Assembly: GCA_902806235.1 (NCBI GenBank) | Contig: CADCVW010000083.1 | Span: 1 to 47,188, forward strand | Reading direction: 5' to 3' | Origin: an uncultured Sphingomonadaceae bacterium | GTDB taxonomy: Bacteria; Pseudomonadota; Alphaproteobacteria; Sphingomonadales; Sphingomonadaceae | DNA: 47,188 bases | Part shown: piece after piece, positions 8,589 through 16,838 of the stretch | Numbering within the stretch: position 1 is the first letter of the stretch | Layout: every line of letters begins with the position of its first letter | The notes under the pieces: generated by a model | Database searches by the model: none | Told to the model about the DNA's origin: nothing | What the model saw: the letters and a program-made list of their open reading frames with translations, nothing else | Position numbers and translations under genes: made by a program

Positions 8589-10697
8589 CTATGCCCGCTC
8601 CGCCTTGCTCACCGCCTCCGTCGCGCGCAGCGCCGCCAGGATGCGCATCAGCTGGGCCACGTCCGTCACCTCCACGTCGAGCTGGCTCGCGTGGAACTCG
8701 CGGTCGCGGTGGACGAGCTGCAGATTGTTGATGTTCGCGCCGTGCCCGGCGATGATCCCGGCGATCAGCGCCAGCGCGCCGGGCTCGTTCCTCAGCGTCA
8801 CCGCGACGCGGGCCACGCCGCCCTGCGCCCCTTCCCCCCAGGCGAGGTCGATCCAGTCGCAGTCCGCGCCGTCGGACAAACGGTCGCAGGTGATCGCGTG
8901 GACCACGATGCCCTGCTCGCCGCCTGCGCTGTCGCGGCGCACGCCGACGATACGGTCGCCCGGCACCGGGTGGCAGCAGTCGCACAACCGGTAGGCAACG
9001 CCGGGGGTGAGCCCCTTGATCGACACCGCGTCGCGCTGGCGCGGCGCGGCGCGCCCCTCGCCCGGCCCGGTCGAGCCGGGCATCAGCGCCTCCATCGCGC
9101 GCCGGTCGTCGATTCGCCCGCGCGCCAGAGCCTCCAGCAGCGCCTCCTCGCGGTCGAGATGCAGCCGCTGGAGCGCTTGCCGCACCCCGTCGGGACCGAG
9201 CGGCGCGGGTAGCCGCGAGGTGATCTCGTCTAGGAGCTTGCGGCCGAGCGCGAGCAGCTCGCCGCGCTCCTTAGCGCGCTCGAAGCGGCGGATCGCGGCG
9301 CGCGCCTTGCCGGTAACGACGAAGTTCAGCCACGCCGACTGCGGCTCCTGCGCCCCGCTGGTCAGGATTTCCACCTGGTCGCCATTCTCCAGCAAGGTGC
9401 GCAAGGGCGCGACGCGGCCGTTCACCTTGGCCCCGACTGCCGTGTCCCCGAGCGCGGTGTGCACCGCGTAGGCGAAGTCGACGGGGGTCGCGCCCTTGGG
9501 CAGCTGGATCAACTCGCCCTTGGGGCTGAAGGCGAAGATGCGGTCCTGGTACATCGCCAGCCGCGTGTGCTCGAGCAGCTCCTCGGGGCTTTCCGCGTGC
9601 TCCAAGATTTCCACCAGGTCGCGCACCCAGGCGCGGTCCTCGGCGGCGGGCGAGTCGCGGCGGCCGTTCTTGTAGGCCCAGTGGGCGGCCAGCCCGTGCT
9701 CGGCCTCCGCGTGCATCGCGCGCGTGCGGATCTGTACTTCGATGCGATGGCTCGCGTCGTACAGCACGGTGGTGTGGATGGAGCGGTAGCCGTTCCGCTT
9801 CGGGGTTGAGATGAAGTCCTTGAAGCGCCCGGGCACCATCGGCCAGCGCTGGTGGATGCGGGAAAGCGCGCGGTAGCAGTCGTCGGGAGCATCCACGACG
9901 ACGCGGAACGCCATCACGTCCGACAGCTGCTCAAAGGACACGTGGCGCTCCGCCATCTTCTTCCAGATGGAATAAGGATGCTTCTCGCGCCCCTGCACTT
10001 CCGCGGCGACGCCGTTGTCGGCGAGGAACAGCTTCAGTCCCACGCCGATCCGGCCGATCAGGTCGTCGCCTTCCTCGTGGAGCTGCGCGAGCCGCCGACT
10101 GATGCTCTCGAAAGCGTCCGGCTCCAGCTCGCGAAAGGCGAGCGTCTGCATCTCCTTCATGAACTCGTACATGCCGATCCGCTCGGCTAGCGGCGCGTAG
10201 ATCTCCATGGTCTCGCGCGCGATGCGGCGGCGCTTGTCCGGGTTCTTGATGTGGTGGAGCGTCCGCATGTTGTGCAGCCGGTCGGCGAGCTTAACCAGCA
10301 GCACGCGGATGTCGTCGGACATCGCGAGCAGGAATTTGCGCAGGTTCTCCGCCGCGCGCTCGTTCTCCGTCTGCGCCTCGATCTTGCTGAGCTTGGTGAC
10401 GCCGTCGACGAGGCGCGCGACGCTGGGGCCGAAGCTCCGCTCGACCTCCTCCGGGGTGGCGACCGTGTCCTCCACCGTGTCGTGGAGGATGGCGGTGGCG
10501 ATCGTCTCGTCGTCGAGCCGCAGGTCGGTGAGAATGCCCGCCACCTCGATCGGGTGGGAGAAATAGGGGTCGCCGGACGCCCGCTTCTGCGAGCCGTGCG
10601 CCTTCATGGAAAAGACGTAGGCGCGATTCAGCAGCGCCTCGTCGGCGTCCGGGTCGTAACCCTTGACCTTTTCGACCAGTTCATACTGCCGCAGCAC
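8589..10697 (-). CDS. rsh: Bifunctional (p)ppGpp synthetase/hydrolase of the RelA/SpoT (Rsh) family
   Basis: A 702-aa stringent-response enzyme that makes and degrades (p)ppGpp. Domains in order are the HD hydrolase (residues about 30-150, with HPIEVAGIL, the H72-D73 pair in ILHDTVEDT, and LVKLADRLHNMRTL), the synthetase (about 235-345, RFKDFISTPKRNGYRSIHT and EVQIRT), TGS (about 386-446), a Cys/His-rich region (LCDCCHPVPGD) and a C-terminal ACT domain (about 625-700). The intact HD residues and the RFKD synthetase signature argue for a bifunctional enzyme, as is usual for the single Rsh of alphaproteobacteria. It follows a small secreted-protein gene on the same strand after a 48-nt gap. Confidence 0.96.
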   Translation of the reverse strand: MLRQYELVEKVKGYDPDADEALLNRAYVFSMKAHGSQKRASGDPYFSHPIEVAGILTDLRLDDETIATAILHDTVEDTVATPEEVERSFGPSVARLVDGVTKLSKIEAQTENERAAENLRKFLLAMSDDIRVLLVKLADRLHNMRTLHHIKNPDKRRRIARETMEIYAPLAERIGMYEFMKEMQTLAFRELEPDAFESISRRLAQLHEEGDDLIGRIGVGLKLFLADNGVAAEVQGREKHPYSIWKKMAERHVSFEQLSDVMAFRVVVDAPDDCYRALSRIHQRWPMVPGRFKDFISTPKRNGYRSIHTTVLYDASHRIEVQIRTRAMHAEAEHGLAAHWAYKNGRRDSPAAEDRAWVRDLVEILEHAESPEELLEHTRLAMYQDRIFAFSPKGELIQLPKGATPVDFAYAVHTALGDTAVGAKVNGRVAPLRTLLENGDQVEILTSGAQEPQSAWLNFVVTGKARAAIRRFERAKERGELLALGRKLLDEITSRLPAPLGPDGVRQALQRLHLDREEALLEALARGRIDDRRAMEALMPGSTGPGEGRAAPRQRDAVSIKGLTPGVAYRLCDCCHPVPGDRIVGVRRDSAGGEQGIVVHAITCDRLSDGADCDWIDLAWGEGAQGGVARVAVTLRNEPGALALIAGIIAGHGANINNLQLVHRDREFHASQLDVEVTDVAQLMRILAALRATEAVSKAERA

Positions 10698-10745
10698 GCA
10701 GCTTCATGGGAGGCGGGGCCGCGCGCTGGCAACAGTTAATCCGGG

Positions 10746-11051
10746 TTACTTCGCACGGGCGTTGCACTTTTCGAGCGCGGCGGTGTCCAGTGCGGCGCCC
10801 TTCACCGCAAAGCTGTCGAGCCGGCCGACGCGCTTGACGAGGCTCGAGCAGACGATCGCCGGGCGCGCGGCGCTGGCCCCCGCGGTGCAGCCCGCGTCGC
10901 CGCAGCGCCACAGCACGTCGCCGGACACGAAGCGGGCCGAAGCGGCCTCGGCCGGCTTGGCCTGGTAGCTGCCGAAGGCGGGCGTCGCGGTCGCGAGGAG
11001 CGCGCCGGAGGACAGGACGGCGAACAAGGCGGACAGGATCGGACGAACCAT
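10746..11051 (-). CDS. Small secreted CC_3452-like protein
   Basis: A 101-aa protein with a signal peptide (hydrophobic core about residues 4-24, likely cleavage after ATPAFG), leaving a mature part of about 70 residues. The mature part has four cysteines arranged as WRCGDAGC, IVCSSL and LEKCNA, suggesting two disulfides in the periplasm. This arrangement and the VSGDVLWRCGD segment match what I recall of the CC_3452 family of alphaproteobacteria, whose function is unknown. The start at 11051 has TAGGAG 7 nt upstream; the longer in-frame start at 11075 lacks one. It is divergent from the HxlR regulator across a shared palindromic site. Confidence 0.82.
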   Translation of the reverse strand: MVRPILSALFAVLSSGALLATATPAFGSYQAKPAEAASARFVSGDVLWRCGDAGCTAGASAARPAIVCSSLVKRVGRLDSFAVKGAALDTAALEKCNARAK

Positions 11052-11112
11052 GGTGATGCTCCTATGGTGAAGCACCCGGAGATCGGGTTGCGAATCGCTA
11101 CCTATCCTGCTC

Positions 11113-11136
11113 CGTTTCTAGTTGCAACTGAAAACG
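11113..11136. promoter_or_regulatory. 24-bp palindromic operator candidate
   Basis: The core AGTTGCAACT (11120-11129) is a perfect 10-bp palindrome extended on both sides by inverted CGTTT and AAACG ends; 20 of 24 positions obey the dyad. It lies in the 131-bp gap between the divergent CC_3452-like gene and the HxlR regulator, about 47 nt upstream of the regulator start. HxlR dimers bind such dyads and commonly act next to their own gene, so this is the best candidate site for self-regulation. Confidence 0.6.
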
Positions 11137-11182
11137 GATAATCGATGCTGCTTTTTCTGCTGCCGCGCGTAATGTCTTGTGA

Positions 11183-11704
11183 ATGGGTGACTTCAAACTC
11201 CGCGAACCGCTGGAGGAACTGGCGGCACAGTGCAGCCTGCCGGCCGCGCTGGAGGCGATCGGCGAGCGCTGGGCGTTCCTGATCCTGCGCGCCGCGTTCA
11301 ACGGGCTGCACCATTTCGAGGAGTTCCAGAGCACGCTGGGCATCGCGCGGAATATCCTCGCCAACCGGCTCGGCCGGCTCGTCGAGCACGGCATCATGGT
11401 CCGCGCACCGCTGCCGGACGACCGGCGCAAGATTGAGTACCGGTTGACGGAGAAGGGCGAGGCGCTGCTCCCCACCATGATCGCGCTCCGCCAGTGGGGC
11501 GAGGTGTGGGAGACGGGCACGCCGTCCACCCCTGTCCTCGTCGATGCCCGCGACGGCGTGCCGGTGCGCGAGGTCCACGTGCTCTCCCACGACGGCCGCG
11601 AGCTCGGCTGGCACGACATGCGCTGGGCCACCGCGGAGGACCTGGCGCGCGGCACGGTGTGCGGCGGCGAGGACCCGGCGTTCCGGGAGCTGGCGGCGGA
11701 GTAG
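11183..11704 (+). CDS. HxlR-family winged-helix transcriptional regulator
   Basis: A 173-aa regulator. The HxlR domain spans about residues 15-110: CSLPAALEAIGERWAFLILR leads into the winged helix, followed by FEEFQSTLGIARNILANRL (helix-turn-helix) and LPDDRRKIEYRLTEKG (wing). A Cys at about residue 17 lies where some family members carry a redox-sensing thiol. The C-terminal 60 residues form an extension seen in a subgroup of HxlR proteins and contain further Cys/His residues. No strong ribosome binding site is seen before the ATG at 11183, but the HTH position fits it. The target is probably itself and possibly the divergent secreted protein. Confidence 0.9.
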   Translation: MGDFKLREPLEELAAQCSLPAALEAIGERWAFLILRAAFNGLHHFEEFQSTLGIARNILANRLGRLVEHGIMVRAPLPDDRRKIEYRLTEKGEALLPTMIALRQWGEVWETGTPSTPVLVDARDGVPVREVHVLSHDGRELGWHDMRWATAEDLARGTVCGGEDPAFRELAAE

Positions 11705-11718
11705 GCCGGCCGGCGCGC

Positions 11719-12594
11719 TCACGCCGCCCTTCTCCCCTCCTCCCCGAACAGCCAGTCGTGGAACACCCGCACCGGCCGCCGGCCCATCATTGAGCGTCGG
11801 CACACCCACCAGTAGCTATAAGGGCTCGCCACCTCCGTCTCGAATAGGGTGCGCAAGCGATGCTCGCGGTCCGCTTCGGACAGGCTGTCGAGGAGCACGG
11901 CGACACCGAGGCCCCGCTCCGCCGCGTCCATCATCAGCTGGCCGGAGTCGAACACGTCCACCGCCGCAGGTTCGAGCTCCGGGCGGCCAATCGCGTCGCG
12001 CCAATAATCGAACAGGTCGGGCATGTCGCGGTGGACGAGGATGGTCTCCGATCGGAGGTCCTCGTGGCGGACGATCGCGCGGTCCTCGGCGGCAATCACC
12101 ACGATGTTCCCCTGCTCGAGCTTTCGCGCGTACATGGCGGTGGGCACGTCGCGCGCGAGCACGATGGCTGCGTCGAGCCCGCCGCCCAGCCGCGACAGGC
12201 CGTGCGCTGCAGTGTCAAGATCGATGTGGATGTCGGGGTGCTTCGCCCGCAGCTCTGGAAGCCGCGGCATCAGCCGCTGGTGCGCGTAGAGGGGCAGCAC
12301 GCCGAGGCGGAGCCGCTGCAGCTGGGGCGTCCCCGTCGCGCGCTCCATCGCCAAGCTCAGCATCTCCATCGCCGGGCCGATCTCTGCGTACATCCGCTCG
12401 CCGTCGGCGCTCAGCTGCACTGACTGGTGGCCGCGGACGAACAAGGGCTGGCCGACGAAACGCTCCAGCGCCTGAATGCGTCGGCTCAGCGCGGGCGCGC
12501 TCAGCGACAGTTCCTCGGCCGCCGCCTTCATGGAACCCAGGCGGGCGACATGGATAAATGCCTCGACGGCGGTGAGCGGCGGCAGACGGCGCAT
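11719..12594 (-). CDS. LysR-family transcriptional regulator
   Basis: A 291-aa protein with an N-terminal winged HTH (LTAVEAFIHVARLGSMKAAA, then LSLSAPALSRRIQALE) and a C-terminal effector-binding domain of the periplasmic-binding fold, closest in feel to the GcvA/AmpR branch (PPLTAVEAF start and the RHEDL..ETILVH region). The start at 12594 (MRRLPPLTAVE) places the HTH at the normal distance and is preceded by GAGGGGG; a much longer upstream reading frame has no homology value. The ligand is not identifiable. It is divergent from the candidate sRNA and the CDC48-like gene, and its end is 14 nt from the convergent HxlR gene. Confidence 0.92.
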   Translation of the reverse strand: MRRLPPLTAVEAFIHVARLGSMKAAAEELSLSAPALSRRIQALERFVGQPLFVRGHQSVQLSADGERMYAEIGPAMEMLSLAMERATGTPQLQRLRLGVLPLYAHQRLMPRLPELRAKHPDIHIDLDTAAHGLSRLGGGLDAAIVLARDVPTAMYARKLEQGNIVVIAAEDRAIVRHEDLRSETILVHRDMPDLFDYWRDAIGRPELEPAAVDVFDSGQLMMDAAERGLGVAVLLDSLSEADREHRLRTLFETEVASPYSYWWVCRRSMMGRRPVRVFHDWLFGEEGRRAA

Positions 12595-12636
12595 CCTAAC
12601 CCCCTCGTTCCATTTAGGTTTCGTTCGGCTACGTTG

Positions 12637-12653
12637 CATCGCGTCACGCGATG
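12637..12653. promoter_or_regulatory. Dyad upstream of the LysR gene
   Basis: CATCGCG-TCA-CGCGATG is a perfect 7-bp inverted repeat 43 nt upstream of the LysR start codon. LysR regulators usually bind interrupted dyads just upstream of their own gene, so it may be an autoregulatory site. It lacks the T-N11-A core in an obvious form, so the assignment is tentative. Confidence 0.35.
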
Positions 12654-12767
12654 TTAGGCTGATTTGCTTCAACAACCCTAGCTCATCCGCCACGTTCCGC
12701 TTGCATTGAACGCAACCAGCGAAAATTTTTTCGCATTTGCAACAAGAATGCGGTCCGCGCATTTAGA

Positions 12768-12835
12768 CCCTGCCTTTCAGGCATCCTCTCCTAAACTTGT
12801 TCAGGCCGGGTCGTTCGCGATCCGGCCCTTTTTTT
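12768..12835 (+). ncRNA. Candidate small RNA ending in an intrinsic terminator
   Basis: The 310-bp gap between the LysR and CDC48-like genes contains a strong intrinsic terminator (12804-12835) that follows no gene on its strand, implying a short transcript. Upstream is a promoter-like TTGCAA (12737-12742) with a weak -10 about 17 nt later (12760-12765), giving an RNA of about 65 nt. Its predicted layout is a 5' hairpin (TGCC-TTTCA-GGCA, 12771-12783), a single-stranded CCTCTCCT (12785-12792) complementary to Shine-Dalgarno sequences, then the terminator stem. That layout resembles alphaproteobacterial trans-acting sRNAs with anti-SD loops. No known family is claimed. Confidence 0.55.
12804..12835 (+). 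terminator. Intrinsic terminator, 10-bp stem with UUCG loop
   Basis: GGCCGGGTCG pairs with CGATCCGGCC around a TTCG tetraloop (one G-T wobble), followed by CTTTTTTT. It is among the clearest intrinsic terminators in the window and lies 70 nt upstream of the CDC48-like start codon, so it either ends a small RNA or attenuates leader transcription into that gene. Confidence 0.85.
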
Positions 12836-12906
12836 GCCCCCAAGCTGGTGGGAAGCGCGTTGCCGTTGCTTATTTAGCCGCAACGCATCGGGTTTGGGAC
12901 ACGACT

Positions 12907-15213
12907 ATGGCCGATATCGAACGATCGCCGCGCCGCCTGCAGGTGGCCAACATGCGGCCAGAGGACAGCGGGCGCGGACTCGCCCGCGTGCCGCGCGCGA
13001 CCCTGCAGGCGTTGGGCCTGAACGAGGGCGATGTAATCGAGCTCGTCGGCCGCCGCACCACGCCGGCGCGTGCCATCTCCCCCTACCCCGACGACGAAGG
13101 GCTGGAGATTATCCGCATCGACGGGCTGCAGCGCGCCAACGCCGGCATCGGCGCGGGCGACTTCGTCGAGATCAGGAAGGCCGCGAGCCAACCCGCCAAG
13201 CGCGTGGTCTTCGCGCCCGCTCAGCAGAACCTCCGCCTCCAGGGCTCGGCCGCCGCGCTCAAGCGCAGCTTCGGCATGCGCCCGCTGACGCAGGGCGACG
13301 TGGTCGCCACCTCCGGCGAGCAGCGCTTCGAGCCCGGCGACATGCCCCCCGCGCTCCGCCAGATGCTCAACGCGCCCGCCTATGCGCTGCAGGAGATCCG
13401 CCTCAACGTCGTGTCGACGATGCCCAAGGGCATCGTCCACATCGACAACGACACGGAGCTTGAGCTGCTGCCCGAGTACACCGAGCCCAAGGGCGAGCGC
13501 CGGGCCGACGTCACCTACGACGACCTCGGCGGGCTCGGCGGCACCATCGACGCGGTGCGCGAGATGGTGGAGCTTCCCTTGCGCTACCCCGAGCTGTTCC
13601 AGCGGCTGGGCGTGGACCCGCCCAAGGGCGTACTGCTCCACGGCCCGCCCGGCACCGGCAAGACGCGGCTCGCGCGCGCCGTCGCCAACGAAAGCGATGC
13701 GGAATTCTTCCACATCGCCGGCCCCGAAATCATGGGCTCCGCCTACGGCGAGTCCGAGAAGCGGCTGCGCGAGATGTTCGAGCAGGCGGCCAAGGCCGCG
13801 CCGTCCATCATCTTCATCGACGAGATCGATTCCATCGCCCCCAAGCGCAGCCAGGTCACCGGCGAGGCGGAGAAGCGGCTGGTCGCCCAGCTGCTCACGC
13901 TGATGGACGGCATCGAGCCGCGCCAGAACCTCGTCGTGATCGCCGCCACCAACCGGCCCGAAGCGCTGGACGAGGCGCTGCGCCGCCCCGGCCGCTTCGA
14001 CCGCGAGATCGTGGTCGGCGTCCCCGACGAGCGCGGGCGGCGCGAGATCCTCGGCATCCACACCCGCGGCATGCCGTTGGACGGCGGCGTCGATGTCGCG
14101 GCGCTCGCCAAGCGCACCTACGGCTTCGTCGGCGCGGACCTCGCCGCGCTTACCCGCGAGGCGGCGATTGAGGCGGTGCGCCGCATCATGCCGCGCCTCA
14201 ATCTGGAAGAGGCGATCATCCCGCCGGAGGTGCTGGAAGACCTGTCGGTCACCGGCCCCGATTTCGACGCCGCGCTGCGCCGCGTCCAGCCGTCGGCAAT
14301 GCGCGAGGTGATGGTGCAGGTCCCCGACATCGGCTGGGACGACGTCGGCGGGCTCGACGCCGCGGCCGAGAAGCTGCGCGAGGGCGTCGAGCTGCCGCTC
14401 AAGAACCCCGAAGCCTTCTCCCGCCTCGGCATCCGCCCGGCTAAGGGCTTCCTCCTCTACGGCCCGCCCGGCACCGGCAAGACGCTGCTCGCGAAAGCCG
14501 CCGCGCGGGAAGCGCAGGCGAACTTCATTGCGACCAAATCGTCCGACCTCCTGAGCAAGTGGTACGGCGAGAGCGAGCAGCAGATCGCCCGGCTGTTCGC
14601 CCGCGCCCGGCAGGTCGCCCCCACAGTGATCTTCATCGACGAGCTCGACAGCTTGGTCCCCGCCCGCGGCGGGGGCCTGGGCGAGCCGCAGGTGACGGAG
14701 CGGGTGGTGAACACCATCCTCGCCGAGATGGACGGGCTGGAGGAGCTCCGCTCGGTCGTGGTGATCGGCGCCACCAACCGCCCGAACCTGATCGACCCGG
14801 CGCTGCTCCGCCCCGGCCGCTTCGACGAGCTGATCTACGTGTCGGTCCCGGACGAGGCCGGACGGCGGCGCATCCTGTCAATCCACACGGGCAAGATGCC
14901 GCTCGCCAACGACGTCGACCTCGACAGCCTCGCCCGGCGCACCGAGCGCTTCACGGGCGCAGATCTCGAGGACCTGACGCGCCGCGCGGGCCTGTTCGCC
15001 ATCCGCCGTTCGCTCAGCGCGGCGGAGGTCTACATGACCGACTTCGAGCGCGCGCTGGACGAGACGCGCGCGTCCGTCACGCCCGAGATGGAGGAGGAGT
15101 ACGCCCGCATCCAGGGGAGCCTGAAGCAGGACGCGATGGATCCGATGCGTGGCGGGATCGGCTTCGTCAGCCCGGGGATGCTCCAGTCTCGGCGCGATCG
15201 GGACGCAGCTTGA
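12907..15213 (+). CDS. CDC48/VAT-type AAA+ ATPase with two ATPase domains
   Basis: A 768-aa protein built like archaeal VAT and eukaryotic Cdc48/p97: an N-domain (residues about 1-190, double-psi beta barrel pattern), D1 with Walker A GPPGTGKT near 245-252 and Walker B IIFIDEID near 300-307, and D2 with Walker A GPPGTGKT near 519-526 and Walker B VIFIDELD near 574-581. Arg-finger-type segments (RRPGRFDRE, LRPGRFDEL) follow each Walker B. The family unfolds substrates by threading them through the hexamer pore. The C-terminus ends in RRDRDAA, without the HbYX motif used to dock on proteasomes. The ATG at 12907 gives the expected N-domain; the longer upstream frame runs through the sRNA region and is rejected. 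Confidence 0.94.
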   Translation: MADIERSPRRLQVANMRPEDSGRGLARVPRATLQALGLNEGDVIELVGRRTTPARAISPYPDDEGLEIIRIDGLQRANAGIGAGDFVEIRKAASQPAKRVVFAPAQQNLRLQGSAAALKRSFGMRPLTQGDVVATSGEQRFEPGDMPPALRQMLNAPAYALQEIRLNVVSTMPKGIVHIDNDTELELLPEYTEPKGERRADVTYDDLGGLGGTIDAVREMVELPLRYPELFQRLGVDPPKGVLLHGPPGTGKTRLARAVANESDAEFFHIAGPEIMGSAYGESEKRLREMFEQAAKAAPSIIFIDEIDSIAPKRSQVTGEAEKRLVAQLLTLMDGIEPRQNLVVIAATNRPEALDEALRRPGRFDREIVVGVPDERGRREILGIHTRGMPLDGGVDVAALAKRTYGFVGADLAALTREAAIEAVRRIMPRLNLEEAIIPPEVLEDLSVTGPDFDAALRRVQPSAMREVMVQVPDIGWDDVGGLDAAAEKLREGVELPLKNPEAFSRLGIRPAKGFLLYGPPGTGKTLLAKAAAREAQANFIATKSSDLLSKWYGESEQQIARLFARARQVAPTVIFIDELDSLVPARGGGLGEPQVTERVVNTILAEMDGLEELRSVVVIGATNRPNLIDPALLRPGRFDELIYVSVPDEAGRRRILSIHTGKMPLANDVDLDSLARRTERFTGADLEDLTRRAGLFAIRRSLSAAEVYMTDFERALDETRASVTPEMEEEYARIQGSLKQDAMDPMRGGIGFVSPGMLQSRRDRDAA

Positions 15214-15221
15214 CGAGCGAT

Positions 15222-15478
15222 CAAACCCGGTCTCCGCGACGGTCGTGATCGCCCGGAGCGGGCCGCCAGCGAGGAGCGCGGTGCGGACGCGTAGCTGAAG
15301 CTACGCGCAAGCAAGCGACGCTGTTCGGCGGCCCGCTCCGGGCGACCGCGTAGCGGCGGCGCGGAGGAGCCGTCCGGCGGCGTCGCTCGTCGGGTTCGAT
15401 GCAAGTGCATCGGCCTCTCCTCGCTCCTACCCGGGCGGCTCCTCCGCACCGTCACGACCATCGCTGAGACCGAGTTTG
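15222..15478. repeat. Nested inverted repeats between convergent genes
   Basis: Three nested inverted-repeat pairs are visible: 15222-15248 with 15452-15478 (24 of 27 nt), 15249-15267 with 15327-15345 (19 of 19), and 15361-15377 with 15431-15447 (16 of 17). Inside are the perfect hairpins GCGTAGCT-GA-AGCTACGC (15289-15306) and CGATGCA-AG-TGCATCG (15397-15412). The right-hand arms of the first and third pairs lie inside the last codons of the MFS gene, so the intergenic left arms look like inverted, diverged copies of that gene's 3' end. It may terminate both convergent genes, though no T-run is present. Confidence 0.7.
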
Positions 15479-16749
15479 CTCGCGTACGCGTAGCCGAGCG
15501 TGAACAGCAAGGCGGCGGCCGCGATCCAGTAAGGGAGCGGCCGCCACAACTCGTACAGCCCGACACCCAGCGACGGGCCGAGGATGAAGCTCGCGCCGTT
15601 GACGGCGGTGACGCGGCCGGCGACCGCGCCCTGCAGCTCGCGCCCCACCGCGAGGCTTGACCCCGCGGTGAATCCCGGCCGGATCAGCCCGAAGCCGAGC
15701 GACGCCAGCGCCGTCGACACCGCGATGCCGTGCAGCCCGCCCGCCACCGCCGTCATCGCCGCCCCCGCCGCGGCGAGCGCGCAGCCGCCGAGCACCAGCC
15801 GGCGCGGGCCCCAGTTCAGCAAGGGGATCAGCCCCCACTGCGCGAGCAGCGCGGCGATCGCGCCCGTCATCAGCACGATGCCGATCGCGCCCTGCGCTTC
15901 GAGCGGGTCCAGCGATAGCCGATCGATGACGAGAAAGCCGACGGCCTGGCTGGTCATCGCTTGCGCGTGGCCGATGACCAGGCCGATCAGCAGCCACGGC
16001 CAGATGCGCCCGTCCGTCAGCTTGATGTCGCGGGGCTTGCCGCCCTCGAGCTTGGCGCGGACGCTCGCCCCCGTCGGCGCGCCGCCGATGGAGGGATAGG
16101 CGGAAGCCGCGCCGCCGCCGGGCTCGCGCTCCGCCGCGCCGGGCGCGTCGTTCGGCAGGTAGCGATAAACCAGCACCACGACGACCACGCCCAGCGCGGC
16201 GAAGACGTAGGCCGGCCCGGCGAGCCCCACGCCGGGCAGGACTAGGAAGGGGGCCAGCGCCGGGCCGACGATGGTGCCCAGCCCGAAGGCGGAGGACAGG
16301 AGCGTGAGCGCCTTGGTTCGGTCCTCGCGACTCGACGCTTCGGCGACAATCGCCTGGGTGGCGGGAGGCGCGGCCGAGCCGAACAAGCCGTACACCACGC
16401 GCCCGGCCATGAAGGAGATAAACGCGATCAAGGGCGACACCCAGCCGAGGATCCCCGCCGTCAGCATGACGGCGGCTATGACGAGCGAGCCGATGAAGCC
16501 GTACAGCCCGGCGAGGATCATCGCGCGCCGCCCCGTGGTCTCCGAACGCCGCGCCCAATAGGGCGCGGCGAGCGCCCAGACGAGCGCGGACACGGCGAAG
16601 GTCGCGGCGACCAGGCTGTCGGGGATGTCGAGGCTGCGGCCCAGCGCGGGGAGCACCGACTGGAGCGCAGTATTGCCGGCGGCCACCGTCAGCATGACGA
16701 GGAAAAGCAGCGCGAAGCGCGGCCTCGGAGCGGGAGCGGCGGGCGTCAT
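15427..16749 (-). CDS. MFS transporter, 12-segment type
   Basis: A 440-aa inner-membrane secondary transporter of the major facilitator superfamily. About twelve hydrophobic segments are visible in two halves joined by a charged loop of about 60 residues (around residues 190-245). The first cytoplasmic loop after segment 2 has a motif-A-like ARRSETTGRRAMIL, and segment 4-5 carries GRVVYGLFGSAAPPATQAIV and AFGLGTIVGPALAPFL, as in TetA-like drug:proton antiporters. The substrate cannot be assigned. The last codons, encoding roughly SKLGLSDGRDGAEEPPG, take part in a nested palindrome with the intergenic region. Confidence 0.9.
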   Translation of the reverse strand: MTPAAPAPRPRFALLFLVMLTVAAGNTALQSVLPALGRSLDIPDSLVAATFAVSALVWALAAPYWARRSETTGRRAMILAGLYGFIGSLVIAAVMLTAGILGWVSPLIAFISFMAGRVVYGLFGSAAPPATQAIVAEASSREDRTKALTLLSSAFGLGTIVGPALAPFLVLPGVGLAGPAYVFAALGVVVVVLVYRYLPNDAPGAAEREPGGGAASAYPSIGGAPTGASVRAKLEGGKPRDIKLTDGRIWPWLLIGLVIGHAQAMTSQAVGFLVIDRLSLDPLEAQGAIGIVLMTGAIAALLAQWGLIPLLNWGPRRLVLGGCALAAAGAAMTAVAGGLHGIAVSTALASLGFGLIRPGFTAGSSLAVGRELQGAVAGRVTAVNGASFILGPSLGVGLYELWRPLPYWIAAAALLFTLGYAYASKLGLSDGRDGAEEPPG

Positions 16750-16838
16750 GGCGGCGTCCCTAGGCGCAACGGGGAGCGGGCGTCACCCCCGGGGCGGAGG
16801 GGATGCTACGCCCAGGATTGTCGGACCATGCCTGGGGC

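Noticed and set aside
12874-14061. 395-aa frame antisense to the CDC48-like gene
   Set aside because: No recognisable motif, and it overlaps a gene with intact AAA signatures.
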